Positions 12,080 through 27,000 of a DNA stretch of 64,000 nt are shown piece by piece. A program made the translations under genes and the position numbers. How positions within the stretch are numbered: the first letter of the stretch is position 1; each line of letters begins with the position of its first letter. This stretch comes from Stratiolaelaps scimitus (taxonomy: Eukaryota; Arthropoda; Arachnida; Mesostigmata; Laelapidae), in assembly GCA_019614645.1 (NCBI GenBank), contig JABWDB010000032.1, positions 893,501 through 957,500 of the forward strand, in the 5' to 3' direction. The notes under the pieces were generated by a model that ran no database searches, was not told the origin of the DNA, and was given only the letters and a program-made list of their open reading frames with translations.

Positions 12080-15000
12080 AGATATTTAGAAAAAGGCAAA
12101 GAGCAATTCCATCCCTTAAAGGAAATCTGATTGCAGATCGATCACTCCGAATTGCCTCTGCCCTAGTGCTGCTGCTACTACTGCTGCTGCCGCGACTGCC
12201 AACGCCTTCTGAAGTGCCGCCCAGCGTTCGTCAACATGCCGCAATGATGCGATTCCGCCATATCGGAGCCAGAGTGTCGGAGTTCTCCCTTTCGATTCCG
12301 ATGATCGGTGGTAACGCAAGGGCAAATTTCGTCGGGCGTACGCCGCCAGTCCCTTCGTCGAAACAAATCTCAAATCATGAATGTCGAAATGTTCTTTCCG
12401 TTTCGTTCGAAGGCTACGCGAATGTTGTAAGAAAGCAGAGGAGGAACACCAGGCTGCCAGCTAGCGCGGGCATCGAAGCCAGTCTCTGGGTATACCACAC
12501 AGTGCTGAGGATGTTGAGCTCGTAGGAGCTCCCGCAAAGACGCGCTCACGCGTTCTCTCAGGGAACAACGCGAAGGGAAGATTGCTCAATTCGTCGGTGA
12601 TTTATGGTCACAACGGTCTGGGGGGGGGGGGGGGGCAAAGATGTGTGGTGTGAGCCTAAGGGGTCATCGTATCGTGACCACAGCAGGGCCGAATCTGTAA
12701 TTGATTCGAACCGGCGTTTCTGTTGAACGCTATTTAGTATCCTTTGCTCTTCGAAACTACTTGACGAAATCAAGCTGTGCCGGTGAAAAAGTTTTGTGAC
12801 TTTGATCAATGGGGTCGATTTCGAGTTTGGCCACATTGTGGCGATGTGGAAGATACTGGATTAAGGATAAGTGCCTTTGGAAACACATATAATAATAATA
12901 ATAATAATTGGTAAGTAAGGTTTCCCGGAAAGCCGAGCAAAGGGGTGGGTTTTAGGGTTTATTAAAGAAACTGCAGATTTACTCCTTGCTTAAAATCTCG
13001 TATATGTCACGTTGAAGAACTCAAGCCTGCGGCCTCCACTTTCTTAAATAGGATCTAGCTGAAGAGCCACGTTGACTGAGAGTACAATGTAGTGTATTGT
13101 ACCATGTGCTTGTCAGATTATCAGAATAGCAAACTAGTCATAGTTTACACCTGGATGCGCGATGCCTATGGTAGCCGATCATGAGATAATGGCTTCATTA
13201 TACTAATGAACGTCTCGGCGTATTAAAACGTCGGTGTTATCAGATGAATGGTTTTGAAGCATCTGTAATATATATATATATATAATACACTATCATGGGG
13301 AAAAGAAGTCAGCCCTTTACGGGTTTTCATAGCGAAGAGCCCTGATAGATATATACTCCTGTACTTGTCGCGTTCCAGTCGATTTCTAGGAGAAGCACCT
13401 CCTGTGACTGTGTCCCCTTTACGCAGAATTTGCTAACCGGCTTCTATTTCAAATAACTTCTTCTCAGGGGCATCGCTTTCATGGCGAGAGCCGTCAAGCT
13501 CCATAGTGGCGTAAGTCAATCTCTCCATCACATCGATTAGCAATGAGTACCGAAGGAACTGTCGATCACGTGGATAAACTGTAGATAACGTGGAGAACTG
13601 CGAAGCATTTCATCTACCACTGGGCTGTATTCGTAAGCAGACTTGAATTCACCTGCTTTTGCACACGCCGGAGAGTGGAGAGCTTCATTCTGATCATGTA
13701 TATGGAACCCATGAATTGCGCAGGTGTACTTAGGAACATGGTGATTTCAATTGGGTTGGAACAAGATCTGAAAGCATCGATCAGGATTACATGTGGCAGG
13801 TGACGACTGAGGTCAACTCCAAATTTCAATGTGATTACGAATTGTGGTTAAACTAGGTGCATAGATATAAATGATCAGTCAAAGTGCTTTTAGAAAAATC
13901 CTTTTGGTCCTTGGAAATAGCATCAACTTGCAACCATTTTCGCTACATAAGTAGCTTCGAACACTGTTTATTAATCAATGATAAACATGGCCGACAGTTG
14001 TACCCGTAGGCCTCGTAGGCCTTATGCTAGAATAAGAAGTTATTATCTTATAAGACCATTTCACCATGGCAAGCGGAACCCTCTGCTTCGCTCGAAGAGA
14101 GTCCCTCGCGTGGGATCGATAAATAGCTGTGACAATTTTATACTCAAACGCGTGACTCAATTGTCGAGCCGAGGTGATGTGTTCCGATGCTACGGTTGAA
14201 AATCAGCAGTTGAATTTAGAGAAATCACATTGTTTGAGCGAAGGTTTTCCATTTTGGGTTTAATAAATGACTTATTTGCGATAAGCATGACTTAATTGGC
14301 ACCACAGGGTCCTTCCTTTTTCAGCGCCTTGCTCACGCTGTGCGGCAGAAAAGTAATGTCAGCTATCGCCTCTCTCGAAGCTGACCATGACGTCCTCAGC
14401 CTGGCATCCTTATCGCCAGCTGCGTCTCAAATATGGTCTATATTAATACGGCTGAGTCTCTGGCTGTAAGAAGTCAGAGGCTGCAGGTTCGAATCCCGTT
14501 GCATGACATATTAGAGAACTTAAGCATTCTATGCAGTTCCTTTAATAAATCAATAGAGCTTTACCTTTACACAATAATATGAAGTAAGTCCAAGATATAT
14601 ATATATCTTGAACTTATATATATATATACATATATTGTAAGTTGATGCGACAGTTCTAGACAGAGCGCCCGACCCTATCGAGGTCAACCGCAACCTGAGC
14701 CGTCGGCATCAGCTACAGTTGACATTTTCGGCCTGGTTAGAAATGGCCAACCCTCCCCGGCCTCCTGGGCCTTTTATCGGTGGTGATTTGTGATTCTTGC
14801 TGCATATTCGGCTCGTTCTTTCGCCTCTTGTGACAAACGACTTCACGGTGGGCGTTGTGCTTTGAGAGACGCCGCCCTGTTCATCGTTGGCGAGTTCGCC
14901 TCCTCCGTTGCAAGCTGTCGTGGTCTGGCTGGCATCCAATTTGTGAAGCTTGCCTGCAATGTGGAGCTCAATCCGAACGATGCAAGACATTCGCGCAAAC

Positions 15001-18000
15001 GTACACACACACACACACACGAACAGAAACTTACATCGGAGGCGCCCAGCAAAATGTTTACGTTTGCCCTAAGACTCTTGTTCCCTCTTATCTCGAATGG
15101 GATCGAATATACACGTTCGTCACGGAGACCAGCGGATTGGGAAGATGCCAACAGATGAGGTCCTCCCATTCGAGGGAAGACTGAGTTCGAGTTCTTCGTT
15201 ATCAACCGCACCCATTGCAAACATCAATGACAGCAACCAAAGGAAAAATGAAGAAACCCAACGATTCATGGACGCCCCGAGAGGCATAGAGGAGTATTCT
15301 TCTCCCTTCGACTGTTGTACTTATAATAATATCGTTTGAAGCCACGATGACAAGGATTGCTTAGGCCGATCACTATACACACAGCCATTTAATGTAGAGG
15401 AGTGCTTTTTAAAAAAAAAAAGGGGACTGAACTACAATTGGTATAAATGCGCTTCTCAGACTGTTGCAACGGTAATACTGGGCAACTGATATAATTTGTC
15501 ACTTTAGTAAAACTAGTAGTAGTAGTAGTATCAGTAGGATTATATTATTAAGTTACTACTAGATAATTAGCGAGATTTTAGCTTCTTGGCAAGCGTTGGC
15601 AAACGCGTAATAACGCAAACGTCCTTCATAGCTGTTAGTCGATGAACCCCGCCGAGTCCCCTGGTCGACTTCTCTAAAAGGGGAGAGCGTAGCGTGCACT
15701 ATGCTTCGGAGGGGTGCGCTTGAAAGTGCACTTTTCATAACGTGTTTGGTTCGTAACTTCAGCTACTCGGTAGTCCACCCTCAAATTGGGCACTCGCTCC
15801 ACGCCGTTAGGCATTTGAGACGTCAGACAATCTCCTCCTCTCTCGTGGGTCCCCTTCGAGTTTTGCCCATCACAAACTTGAACGTCCTTGCTTCTTCCGT
15901 TACGGAAAATGGCCGACCCGTCGCTTGAATCCTATCCGCGGGAAGGGTGGCGACCTCGGAACGGGAGGCGCGCGGCTTCCGCTTGCGTCGTCGCTGCACT
16001 ATTTGACTCGAGAGGTCGAGATGAGTGTTGACCTTTGGCAAGGAGAGTACGGTCTTACTTTTGGACGATTCGCAGTGCCCGTTACCGCGACTGCGTTCGT
16101 ATGCCGATGCCCAAAAATAGCCTGATCTCAGGCTTCCAATCGTTGCGTCTACGAGGCAGCGTCCGCGTGCCCATTACATTAGGTCGCCGTTAGTGATGGG
16201 CGGCAACATTGTGGGTGTTGAAATTTTGAGAAAAAACGGACACTGTGCTAAGTAACATCTGTGTATCTTCCCCTGTAGGTAGCTACCTCTTCATACACGG
16301 AGTCGCATCTGCTGTTCAAAGGAAGACTTGCTTATAAATGAAAGCTGGCTAGATTGTGTGATACCGGTTGTTGAGAGAAGAGCCTTGAAAGTGCTTTGGT
16401 GGATTTCGTCGACTTTGGCAATGCTGGATGTCGTATGGCGATACTAATCTCATATTGTCGTAGATCAGGGCGAGAATGGAAAAATCTAACCTATAAAGTG
16501 TTTTATTCAAACATACAGTAGTTTGGAATTATTTCTAGGGATTATGGGGGGTATGGACGGAGGGGAGCTGAGGTCGACAACCTATAGTAATAATAGTTCT
16601 CCCCACAGTTTGATTTTGATCTGGTTCTAAAGATTGTCCATAGTTGGCAACATGGACAGTCCGTGTTAGAGCGCGTCTGTTTTAGAGAGACAGCGAGAGA
16701 GAGAGAGGAGGAAATATTCTTCAAACGCCCGGACACCACCAAGAACAAGTGTGCTACGAGTACCTGAATTGAAGTTCAATGTGCCCGTCAGAATGGCAAA
16801 CAGTTCACGTTCAGCAAAAGAGAACAATGCCCCCACTCAGTCATTACAAGTAATTTTACCACAGCGTTTTGCTATAAACATTTGAAGGGTTTCCCAATAG
16901 TCTCTCGCAATACGAATGCGTTTGACAAAGGGCCACTCTACGTAGACAGCACTATGGATGGTATGAATAAAATCAAGCGAAGCGGAGAGAGCAGGAATTA
17001 ATTACCCGGTCGAAATATTCTTGGACGTCTCGAAGGACTTCGATTAATTGCGCGACCGGTGACATATGTAGCTTAATATTATCCCACATGGTTTTTCAAG
17101 CTCCTTAGTGTAAATGTCTTCTTCGTTATCCCTCAGGTAACAGATTCACATAGTCAAGATCTAGCGGATCGAAAGACAAGCAAGATCCTCTAGACATTGA
17201 GAGGTGCACAGAAAGATCCTAAACATAGAACAGCCGCCTGCCACTTGATCTAACTATAGGAGGCACAGGCTGACTCACGGCAAAGGACAAAGTAATTAAG
17301 GGGGACCATACGAATCCACATTAGAAGGCCCCAGCCTGTTCATGATTTCCACCCTAGCCACCTAAAGTAATTATGTCAATTTGGATCGCGCGGCATTGAC
17401 TAATTGCTCGTAGGGTTTAATCGCATACGTTTAATGGAATAAATGCATCATGCAGAGAAAATATTAATGTTAAAAAACAATATATCTTATATTTATATAA
17501 GGCCACAATACGCTCGTATTTACTGAGACATTGTCGTTTCAAGATCAATTTTATGAAGCTAAAACTATATTGTTGCACGATGACATACTTTGCACCCATA
17601 TATATATATATAAGAACGAAATAGCAGATCCGAGTAAAACATTAATATTTTTGACAGATTCAAAAATCCTGTTAAACACAACAAATGACTTTTGCGATTT
17701 GCAAATTACGATCCACGGTGCCGTTTTGAAGCTGACAGGCGCTTGTGGTTGGCCTGACTTAAATTCTCATCGTCAGATATAATAGCTTCGTCCAGGAGAT
17801 CTCGAAAATTTTCTGACTGTACTTGCGTACTACCCCATGGTATCATGGTGTATTTTGTCTGCTGTATCACTATTGCGTGCCATCCTCGAGCCAACAACAA
17901 ACAGCCCGGCTGAAACTTAAAGCAGGTCAACAATGGAAGGGTTTCAATGGGATTAGCAATTGGTGGACCGAGTACGGTTGTCGTCCGTACTCGAAAACCG

Positions 18001-21000
18001 GACCAATTACTAGATATGATCCTGGCGGCCACCAGATCCTTGTGGACTCAAGGCCACAAAGATACATAAACCAATCAGAAACAGACACACCACAGTTAAA
18101 CAGCCAACGCTGTTACGGAACATGAGGGAAGGTTCCCTCGTTGTTGTTCCTCTTGCGAACGACAAATCCCAATGTGCTGGTGAAACACCCCATACTAAAC
18201 AATAATATGAAAAATAAAGTGTGGCCGAATCGCGAAGTTATCCTCTTCGCACAGTACGCAGTAAACAGACCGAAACATCGAGCGAGTCAGGCTTGACCCC
18301 ACTGGACGCTTTGTGGAAAAATCGAAATAGGACGAAGCTAGAATGCATTTTACTCAATACGAGTGACTCCGAGCTTTCAGCCGTGCGTAGCAGACCGAGG
18401 ATATTCAAAAGTGTACTCAGAGTCTGTATAGCTGTACGAAACTCCGAGAGGTGACCACGATCACCAATGGCGTGTAAACTGTTTTTTCGGGCTGACCCTC
18501 AGCTGTTCCCCTATCTGACAGGCCTCAGCTCTTAACCTTAATACCAATGGCATGTAAGGAAAAATATCGTCTACTCATATCAGCACATCGGGTGTCGAGA
18601 GAGAGAGTACGCTATGGCGTTCGCCGTCAAGGGTCAAGGCAATAACAAGTCAAATGTGGATGTGCTGACTAATGAATCCACCCATCGAATACAGGTCGTC
18701 TTTGTAAATGTTCTATGGAAGGGCAAGTTGAGGCCGAATTTCAGCAAATGATTTGTTAACACGGCGTACGAACGAAAGTACTTACTCATGAAGAGTTACT
18801 CACCTACTACCTTGTATAGGGTTGCAACTGAGTAACTCGTCATGCGGAGCATATGTTTCAACTTCTCAGAAGGTGGTTTTGAGCGCCTTCCACAAAGCCA
18901 GTCCTGCCACGGGTTTAGGTTAGGTCAAACAAATCGTCAAGGTCAGATTTTCCACGTGTACTATTTTTTAATGGATTTAGGCCGGCGTGCAAACTCGTCC
19001 GAGTAAATTCGATTGTAGTCTGCAGCGTTACAGGCGTTATGGTATTGAAGATTATGTGACCCATCAATTTACAGCTGACTGCTGTTAAGGTCAGAGAACG
19101 ATTGTGGGCCTGGACGTTCAGTTCTACTGGCATGGCCTTAAACGGACACGAGTAGGTTGAAGTCACTCTTTTGATGTGCGACACGTGGAGCGGCGATCAG
19201 GCGTCAACTCTTCTGGTGAACAACTAGCGTCACAATATGCTATTTGATAACACCAAAGCTAAAGGTTTCTATTTGTTTATCAAAAGAAACTGTCTTGCTG
19301 TTTCTATTTATGTGTCGATGTATTTTTTTTGTCGAGATTCAATACTTTCATTAATTATGGTTTATTCAAACAAACAGTAATTAGGAATTATTTCTAGGGA
19401 TTATGGGAAAGGAGGTGGGGGGGATTAGCTGGGACCGGGGCCGAGGCCGACATTGTCCCGAGGAAGGCGATGGCATTGCCCCTCTGCCTCACAGCGAGGG
19501 ACAGGCGTTAATTTGATCATATGATATCATATTGTATAATATTATTGATCACCAGTTTTTAGCTGCTGCAGAATGGGGACATTGCTGGGAAGTAAATGTA
19601 GAACGTAGTGTCGTCCGAACGAGCTCCAACTATGCAAATTTATATATCTATATCATGTATAAATTTATATAAGGATATATTTCAATGTTTATATATGAAA
19701 GGGTTCTTACGCACTTGGCACAACTTTGAGATTTTCCGAAGACAGATCTTGCTGACTTGTGTATTATTTGCATGATTCGGGGCCCATGGTTCTCCGGATT
19801 TAATTGAGGGTATATGGCATTAATTGAGTTTACGCGTGACTCGCTACATATGCATGTAATTCACCTATGGCGAATGCACAATGGTTTTCGGATTTTGTTA
19901 TACAAATCCCCGTCGACTGTTTGTGCCGGTGAGATGGACTTAATTGTTTTGTGCGTTTGTGAGCACCACACCAGTGTTGAAAGACCGCTCAAGACGCAAG
20001 CAGTTCATGCACTCCCCTCAACTCTCCGTTAAAAAAAAGATCTGTTACTGTCAAAAGGAAGAATAAGCTATGGCAGTCGGTATGGCGCTTATACCCCACT
20101 GCCAGCGCGGTGGCTTGGACGGTAGGTAAGTCTCTGGCTGTGTGCGTTCCCCGGTGGTGACGGTCAGCTCGAAAAAAAAAGTCTCTAGCTGGGTCGCCGC
20201 AGGTTCGAGTCCCGCGACCCGGTGACATATAGAGAACATAATTATTGTAAAATTGCGCTTCCATTAATAAACCAATCTAACCTTACCTGACTGTAGGCGT
20301 ACGCACTCCTCGGCACCCCTGATGGACGTAACCAATTTGGCATTGTCGGCCTTCGACGTAGTTCTGTGCTGATCCATTCAACACATTTTTGACGGGGTCC
20401 ATAAATCACATGAGTAGAACGCTCACTAGCACCGATGCTCCCTTGTGGGCATCCTGTCGTCGCAAATCTGCTTCGTTGTGTTGTTTTCTTCAATGACCTT
20501 CAATTGCTTACGACATGGGATCTTCCGGCAGACGCTCAAATGTCCTGGGTGTGCACCGACAACCATAGACTAGTTCAGGCCATACCTGAAGAGGAGAACA
20601 CAGGCAGTTAAGGTTGGTTGTGTCGTATCCTGCTGGGAGAAACTTAACATTGGAACGCCTCAGAGCTCGGTGCTTAACCCCTTTATGTTCACTGTTTACG
20701 TGAGCCTTGCTTTTCTCAGGATCGGTGAAGGCGATATCTGTGAGACTATTGCAGATGCGTGCGATACTTCAATGCTAATATTTCGATTTGACCCGGCAAA
20801 ACTTTTTATTGAAATTCAGCCGGTTGTGAATCGGGACGTCTGGAAGATCATTGAGTCAATGCCGGATCTAAACGGATCTGGTCTTATTCCGCACACCTCA
20901 CAGTATGGTTGACATGCAGCTACCCAGATATCTTGGGGCCTCACAACTAGTTTTGTCCCAGACCGTCAAATGCCTATAGTTAAAACTTCCGCGAAATGGT

Positions 21001-24000
21001 GAAATGGCAGGCTTATCTGACATCCCTCGTAGCTAAGTGCTATACAGTCATTGGGCCACTGCCGAGACTTAGGCATATAGGAGTCCTGCTCGAGGGCCTT
21101 ATCTTGGTTTATAAGGCTCTGCTGCTGCCGGTCCTTTGTTATGCCCTACCGGTCCGGAGCAGGGGCTATCTTCGAGTATCCCGCCGAGCTCAGGTTATCC
21201 AGAACGATGCTCTTAGGGCTATATTAGACTTAAGTCGCAGAGTCTTTGCAGGGGATCGTTACGTCTCGTACGAGCTTCTCCCGGGTGATAAAATTTACAC
21301 GATGTGCGCCCCCCTTCTCGCATTCAAGATGTCGAGTAGTATGAGATTCCACCGAAGATCGTCTTCCCGCTGTCGGCAGCAGCTCTGATCGTCATTATAC
21401 CCTGTGTGTAACTCGTATAGTATTCTTGGAGTCGACCAAACACTCTCTAGCCTACCGCTTGCCACCGGTGTGGCGTTGCCCTCCTCGTCAACTGCCAGCA
21501 TTTGTGTCGACCAGACAGTTCATCATCGAAATATTAGAACAATTCATAAAATGCTGATACCGTAAGTTGTGAAATCTGTGCCTACTGAAATCTGTGCGTA
21601 TATGTATATACAAGCAATTATGATCTGATGTCCCAAACATTTGTGGCACTCTTTCATCATTGTTCCATTACGAGCACCTAATTGCATTGCTTTAATGGCC
21701 GTTTCGGCAAGAATCCAGCATTGTATTTTGTTAAAAACGGGAACGAACTATACAATAGGAATTATTATGTCACGATCTATGCCGTCCCGTCGATTAAAAG
21801 AACCATTGCATTGTCAAGCTGTACCATCAAAGTCAGAGCGCTTTACATAGAGTTGTTGCCATACGGATAATACGAACATACACCGACCCGCCCTGCCTAC
21901 CAGCCCCCACCTGACCCCAAAGATACGCTTGGGTATGTCAGTGCCAGCTCGGTCTACGTGCGCAATTCACGCACCAATGCACTACGTGCACAACCGTTCT
22001 GGACACGATGACCATGCTCTGGTAGCATCGTAACGGTGGGGTTAACGGAGGCGTGCGTTATGTCGCTGCAAATTGCAACGTCAGACTCGCTGACCTATAC
22101 GTCGGGAGGTGGGCTTAAAAGTTATTGCAGCAGACAGAGCTGCCAAATCAGCGTGGTCACTCGTTGGTGCGTGGTCACAGCGACCTATACACCCGCTACC
22201 TGTTGCAGGGAGTGGCCAGCCATGGGCTGCCCGCCAGCCTTAACACGGATGAAATTAGCAGATCTTGCACCTTCCAATCGCGTGGTTGACCTCTTCCCCA
22301 GCCCCCCGGTGGCTATACCACGAGGTCGTACCCCATTACGTTTGCCCTCTTAGATAGAAATTGTACGCAAAAATCGTCGTACACTTACACAGCCCGGACA
22401 GAGCGCCCTGAAGGGTATTCAGAATCCAAACCTAAAACCCGTCCGCTTCGAGTGTGAAGGCCGCCCCAGCAAACAAGCACAAAAACGTAGTATGCAAAAT
22501 AGACCCTAAAGGTTGAGGTCGTCTCGCGACTTTTCCGATCCATTATCGTTGTTGCTATTGTTGTTGCGGTTGTTGCTGTTCTCGTTGTTATATCATACAT
22601 AAAATAGTGTCATACATCCTATTGTGGTCCGGTCGCGTCGCTGTCCTGTTGTAACCGATGTGTCGTGAAGGTGCGCAGGAGAGCTGGCTGGTGGCATAGC
22701 CCAGCAGTCGCTGCAGGAACGACGTGATGAACTGCCGAGAGCCAATTGCAGCGGGCTTAGCCCCCGTACGCTGGGCAACGAAGGCCAGGCAACTGGCTCC
22801 GGCCTGTGTTGTTCTCGTGACTTGAAGGGGACCTGCATGGCGCGGATGTCCCCGGGGCATGCGGGGAAGATGTCCTTTGTTTGGGCTCGGTCCGTGTGGT
22901 TCCCATCCCGAGCCAGAGAAGCCCTTTAGGTGCTTTGCTTTGCTGCGATCTAGGTAGCCAACCCCCTAGCCTAGCACCCACCCACCCAAGCAAACAGGCA
23001 AGCACCCCTTGTGGAAACCCGCCCATACCTTTGCTATTGTCTGTTCCCTCCGCCCGGCGCCGGACGAGGTTGCAGGATAGAGAAACGGAGTCGATTGGGC
23101 AATTTGCCAATCACCAAGTGGTGGTAATATTTATGTCTTCGGATGTCGACTCTCGTATAATTAATGTCCTAATTTGATACGAACAGAACAGAGAACAGCC
23201 GGGAGGGATGCGTGGCACAGTTTTTCCTCGATGGGGAGGGGGGGGTTGTCATCGGAAATTGGGCCGCCCGAACACACTGCTTGCCGTGTTGGTATTTATT
23301 TAGTGTCGCTATATCTCCTGTATATATCTGGAAAGTTTCTCGTAGAGTTCGGGGAGAGATAGACACGTTTTTATGAGCAACTCCGCAATAAGAAACGATG
23401 GAGATTGCCTCTTAACAACGACGACTTCCGCTTGAGTTCATTATATCGGCAATTCAACGGATAGCGCTTATTTCCTCCTTAGAGGGACAGGTTTTGCGGA
23501 ATTGTGGTTAAAAAAAGAAAACGAATTTTCTTTTCGACCAGCGTCTAGGGTGTGGGTGGGGTTTTTTGCGGAAATTATTTGAAATTGGCAAAGAAAATGG
23601 TCTGGATAATCTACGCATATTTCGAATTAGCTGGTTACCAATGGCATTGAAATGCCGATAGTGTTTGTGATTGTTATCTTAAAAAATGAAATATTTGCAA
23701 TTTTTATATAAAATTCTTGCGATTTTTTATATTAGCGATATACAGAGTGTTTCAAAAAGTCACCCAATACTATAGGGATGCTGCATTGAAACTTTGGCGT
23801 CAGCGAAGGTAGCCGTGCGCACAATGAAGTTTATGTGGCATTTGTCTTGCTTTCATCAGCAGTTCAAGATTTGTTCCAAAGTTTTACACCTCCTGCTTTA
23901 TTAGATATTTTTCTAGAACCATTCGAGTCTTTTCTACACGTTGCTATCTAAATATGATATGTACTTGGGACATTGCGGAAGAGAGATTCACAGAAGGTTA

Positions 24001-27000
24001 CGCTTGAATCTATCAAACTTAGAATATCATAGTATTTCGATGGGGTTGCTCAACTTCACGAGCACCCCATCTATGCATCTACCCACATGTTTAATTACAC
24101 AAATGATTCTTTCTATCAACGCCGCTAAGGACCCCAACCAGATTAGTGTACACCATCTGTGAGAACAGCGCCTTAGGGGACATTCAAATTTTCTGACTCT
24201 CAGCCTTAAACATTGAACATCCATGGTGCTGCTCTCGGTATTAGTCCATAAGGCGGACAACCCCTTTAAATGCCAATCTGCCACTGTGCAAATTGAACCT
24301 GTGCACCCTCGTGTCGAAGAGGTAAAGTGAAACTGGAGTCTGATACAATGTCAGATGCCACTCCGCCAGTACGAGGTTCTCTTGGCATAAATAATCAATT
24401 TTCCTCGCTAACTACTCTCCGCCTTGACCTTTTTTTTTTTTTTAGAGTAGGAAATTCAACCTCCTTAAACCTTAAACTCAGTCAACGGCACAACTAGCTT
24501 CGGCATTGCAGCTCTCATAAGGCGGACAACCCCTTGTAAAATGGCAAAGCTTCCCTGCCCAATCACCGTTCATTGGGGTCGGGCTGCCCGTCGCCCCCTT
24601 ACAATCGCTGCGTTATTATGTAGTTCTAATATCTCGCCTTTCTTCGGCCTAAATTGCAGATGACTCGTCGCGTCCTGCTCCAGAAGGAAATGCCAAATCC
24701 TTTTGGCTTATACTTCTTTGAGGGACGCATCTACTGGAGTGACTATGAGAAGCACACAATTCAATCGGCTAACGCCCAGACGGGCGCGGATCGCCGCCTC
24801 GTCCGGGATCGCCTTGAGGGCATTAACAATATCATCATATACCACAAACAGCGACCTGAAGGTAGTCATACCAGGAGAAATATAGATGACCAACAGCCAT
24901 TTTGTCGACGACGCCAAACAGCAGTAGCTTTTATTTTTGTTAAAATGACAATAGCTCATTTTAACAAAATAACAACCGCGCGTTCTTTTTTTCGTTATTA
25001 TCGAAATGACAATAGCATATTTTAACAAAATAACAATCTAATTATTATATTTAATATACAGTTGAATTTTTTTTGCAAAATAACAATGGCAACTATTAAC
25101 AAAATGGCAACGGAATACTTTAACAAAATAATAATCTAATAATTATATTTAATATGCAATTGAATTTTTTTTAGCAAAATACCAACAGCATCTTTTGACA
25201 AAATGACAATAGAATATTTTAACGAAATAACAATGGCACTTAATAGCAATAGAATTTTTCAACAAAATATCAATCGCATATTTGAACAATGCCATTTTTC
25301 TTGCACTGTTTCCTCCAAAATAGACATTGGATGAATTCTAACTTTCGGCGAAAATCCTTTTTCGTTCGTGGTCCCTAGTAATTAGACATATCCGATTTTA
25401 GAGGCAGCCGTTCCTCCACCCGCGTCTGCATCTATATTCTCTAATTATCAGATGCGTTCACAATTAATTTCCTTGACGTATTCGGATCGTTGTCCCCGAA
25501 AGCTATCCTCTCCCATTGGTCTCCCTAGGCTCAAGGCTTGTTTTCCAACTACTGCCGACTTCCAGTGCCAAATCCATGTGCCTTAAACAAGTGTGGCTGT
25601 AGCCGGCAGTGTCTTCTGTCGGCTGGGAAGCCTTCGGGATGCGAATGCGGCTGTCCAACAGGGTCCGCGTTGCTCAACGATACCAAGAGTTGTTCGGACG
25701 CCTTCCGACAGATGCTCGTATTCTCGCAACGCTCCGAGATGCGGCTCATGAGCGTTGAGATGCCTTACTGGGCAGACGTACTCGTCGCTACGCCGCAACG
25801 TCTCGAGAACATTGTCGCTCTACACGTCGACACAGTCGAAGGTAAGAATGGCTAAAGGTTACGTCTTGCTGCCTCCTAGGTTAAGGGTCTAGAAATTTCG
25901 ACTCTGGCAATTGTTTGTCAACAGCGAAAATCAATAGACAATAGGTTAGGTAAGTGAAATTTTGTTTTTTATATCTATATGCAAATATCGTGTAATTACA
26001 TTAGCTAGTAGATTTTTCGGGCCTGACTCACCTTTCACCCCGTTCACGGTGCCACTTCCGGAATTGCTTCGTAAAACGGAGAATAGTTCACAAGCGAGGA
26101 CAAAATAAGATTTCTCGTCGGAAGTTGCTGGATTGAATTGCTAAACAGAGACGCGTTCAAACTCCGTACGAAGTGCTATCTTAGGGGGGGGGGGACTTTG
26201 TGCCGGCAATGTGCAATCGCAAATACGCAATAATTACATTTAATCACATATTGTAATTATAGAATTATGGTAATAGGTGGGGTAAAGCGACGGAGATGTT
26301 TTTGTTTGAAATTTACCCTGTGAACTAAACGTCTCAACTTGACGATGTTGCAATATCATTTGGATGCACTCCGTGCATCTATCTACTTGCACACCGCATC
26401 CAGAGTTCGTTGCCGGAGCTGTTTGGTTACAAGTTTGAGTTATCTCTATTTGTCGCCGTGTCAACCCATCTGTGGCAGGAAGCGGCAGGTTATCACCGTC
26501 ATATTGTCGTGTATTGAATGCTTGAGCAAATATGATATTCGCATAATGTACATTGCCCATCTGCTGGTTCGAGTCCCGCGACCTGGTGACATCTACAAGA
26601 GAACTCAGGCATTGCAACAACTGCAGCTGTTCCTTCAATAAACGTTTACCTCGCCAAGTGTACAGAAGCAGCTGGAATAGCGTTAGCTTTAATTAAAAAA
26701 AATAAAACAACCACGGCGATTCATGTCCTATCGTGTAGGACATCGATTTCCTCAGCTCTCACCAGAGCATTTCGTTGTTGAGAAAGATCGACATTTTCTA
26801 TTCCCCGCCAATAACTCGTAATAGCGTTGAAAATCGTTTGATATCAGTAACATCTATGACGTGTGCCTTCAAATCCTGTTAGACGTCGAGAATCTTTGGA
26901 GTTCGTCATCATCTTTCATTATCTGAGGGTTGTTGCCAGGTACGAGCAATGTAGACAAGATAAGTAAAGGTGGCGCCCCCCACAGGTCCTCAACGTAATA

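Larger units (their letters stand above)
7485..24659 (+). other. LRP4 intron 4 (17.2 kb)
   Basis: The longest intron. It holds a (ATTC)n run near 7557, a candidate nested minus-strand gene (8262-8709), SINE copies of families A to E, a decayed LINE (20540-21560) and several GC-richer patches (about 11690-12500, 14700-15250, 15650-16150, 22600-23080). Those patches have open frames on both strands but no recognisable domain. Stretches 12650-14440, 16750-18480, 21560-24170 and the rest not itemised show nothing I can name. Confidence 0.75.

Noticed and set aside
12116..12525. Leu-rich + frame near 12166 resembling a signal peptide, and its Ala-rich minus counterpart
   Set aside because: Both arise from a CTG/CTA triplet stretch. 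No ATG suits the + frame and nothing domain-like follows.
14709..15220. Overlapping 100-125 codon frames on both strands near 14.7-15.2 kb
   Set aside because: They include a (CA)n run, show no domain, and the two strands are equally open, so there is no basis to prefer either as coding.
23745..23790. ACAGAGTGTTTCAAAAAGTC as a DNA-transposon terminus (similar motifs near 11240 and 52190)
   Set aside because: Only a short resemblance. I could not find a matching inverted terminus or a transposase frame nearby.
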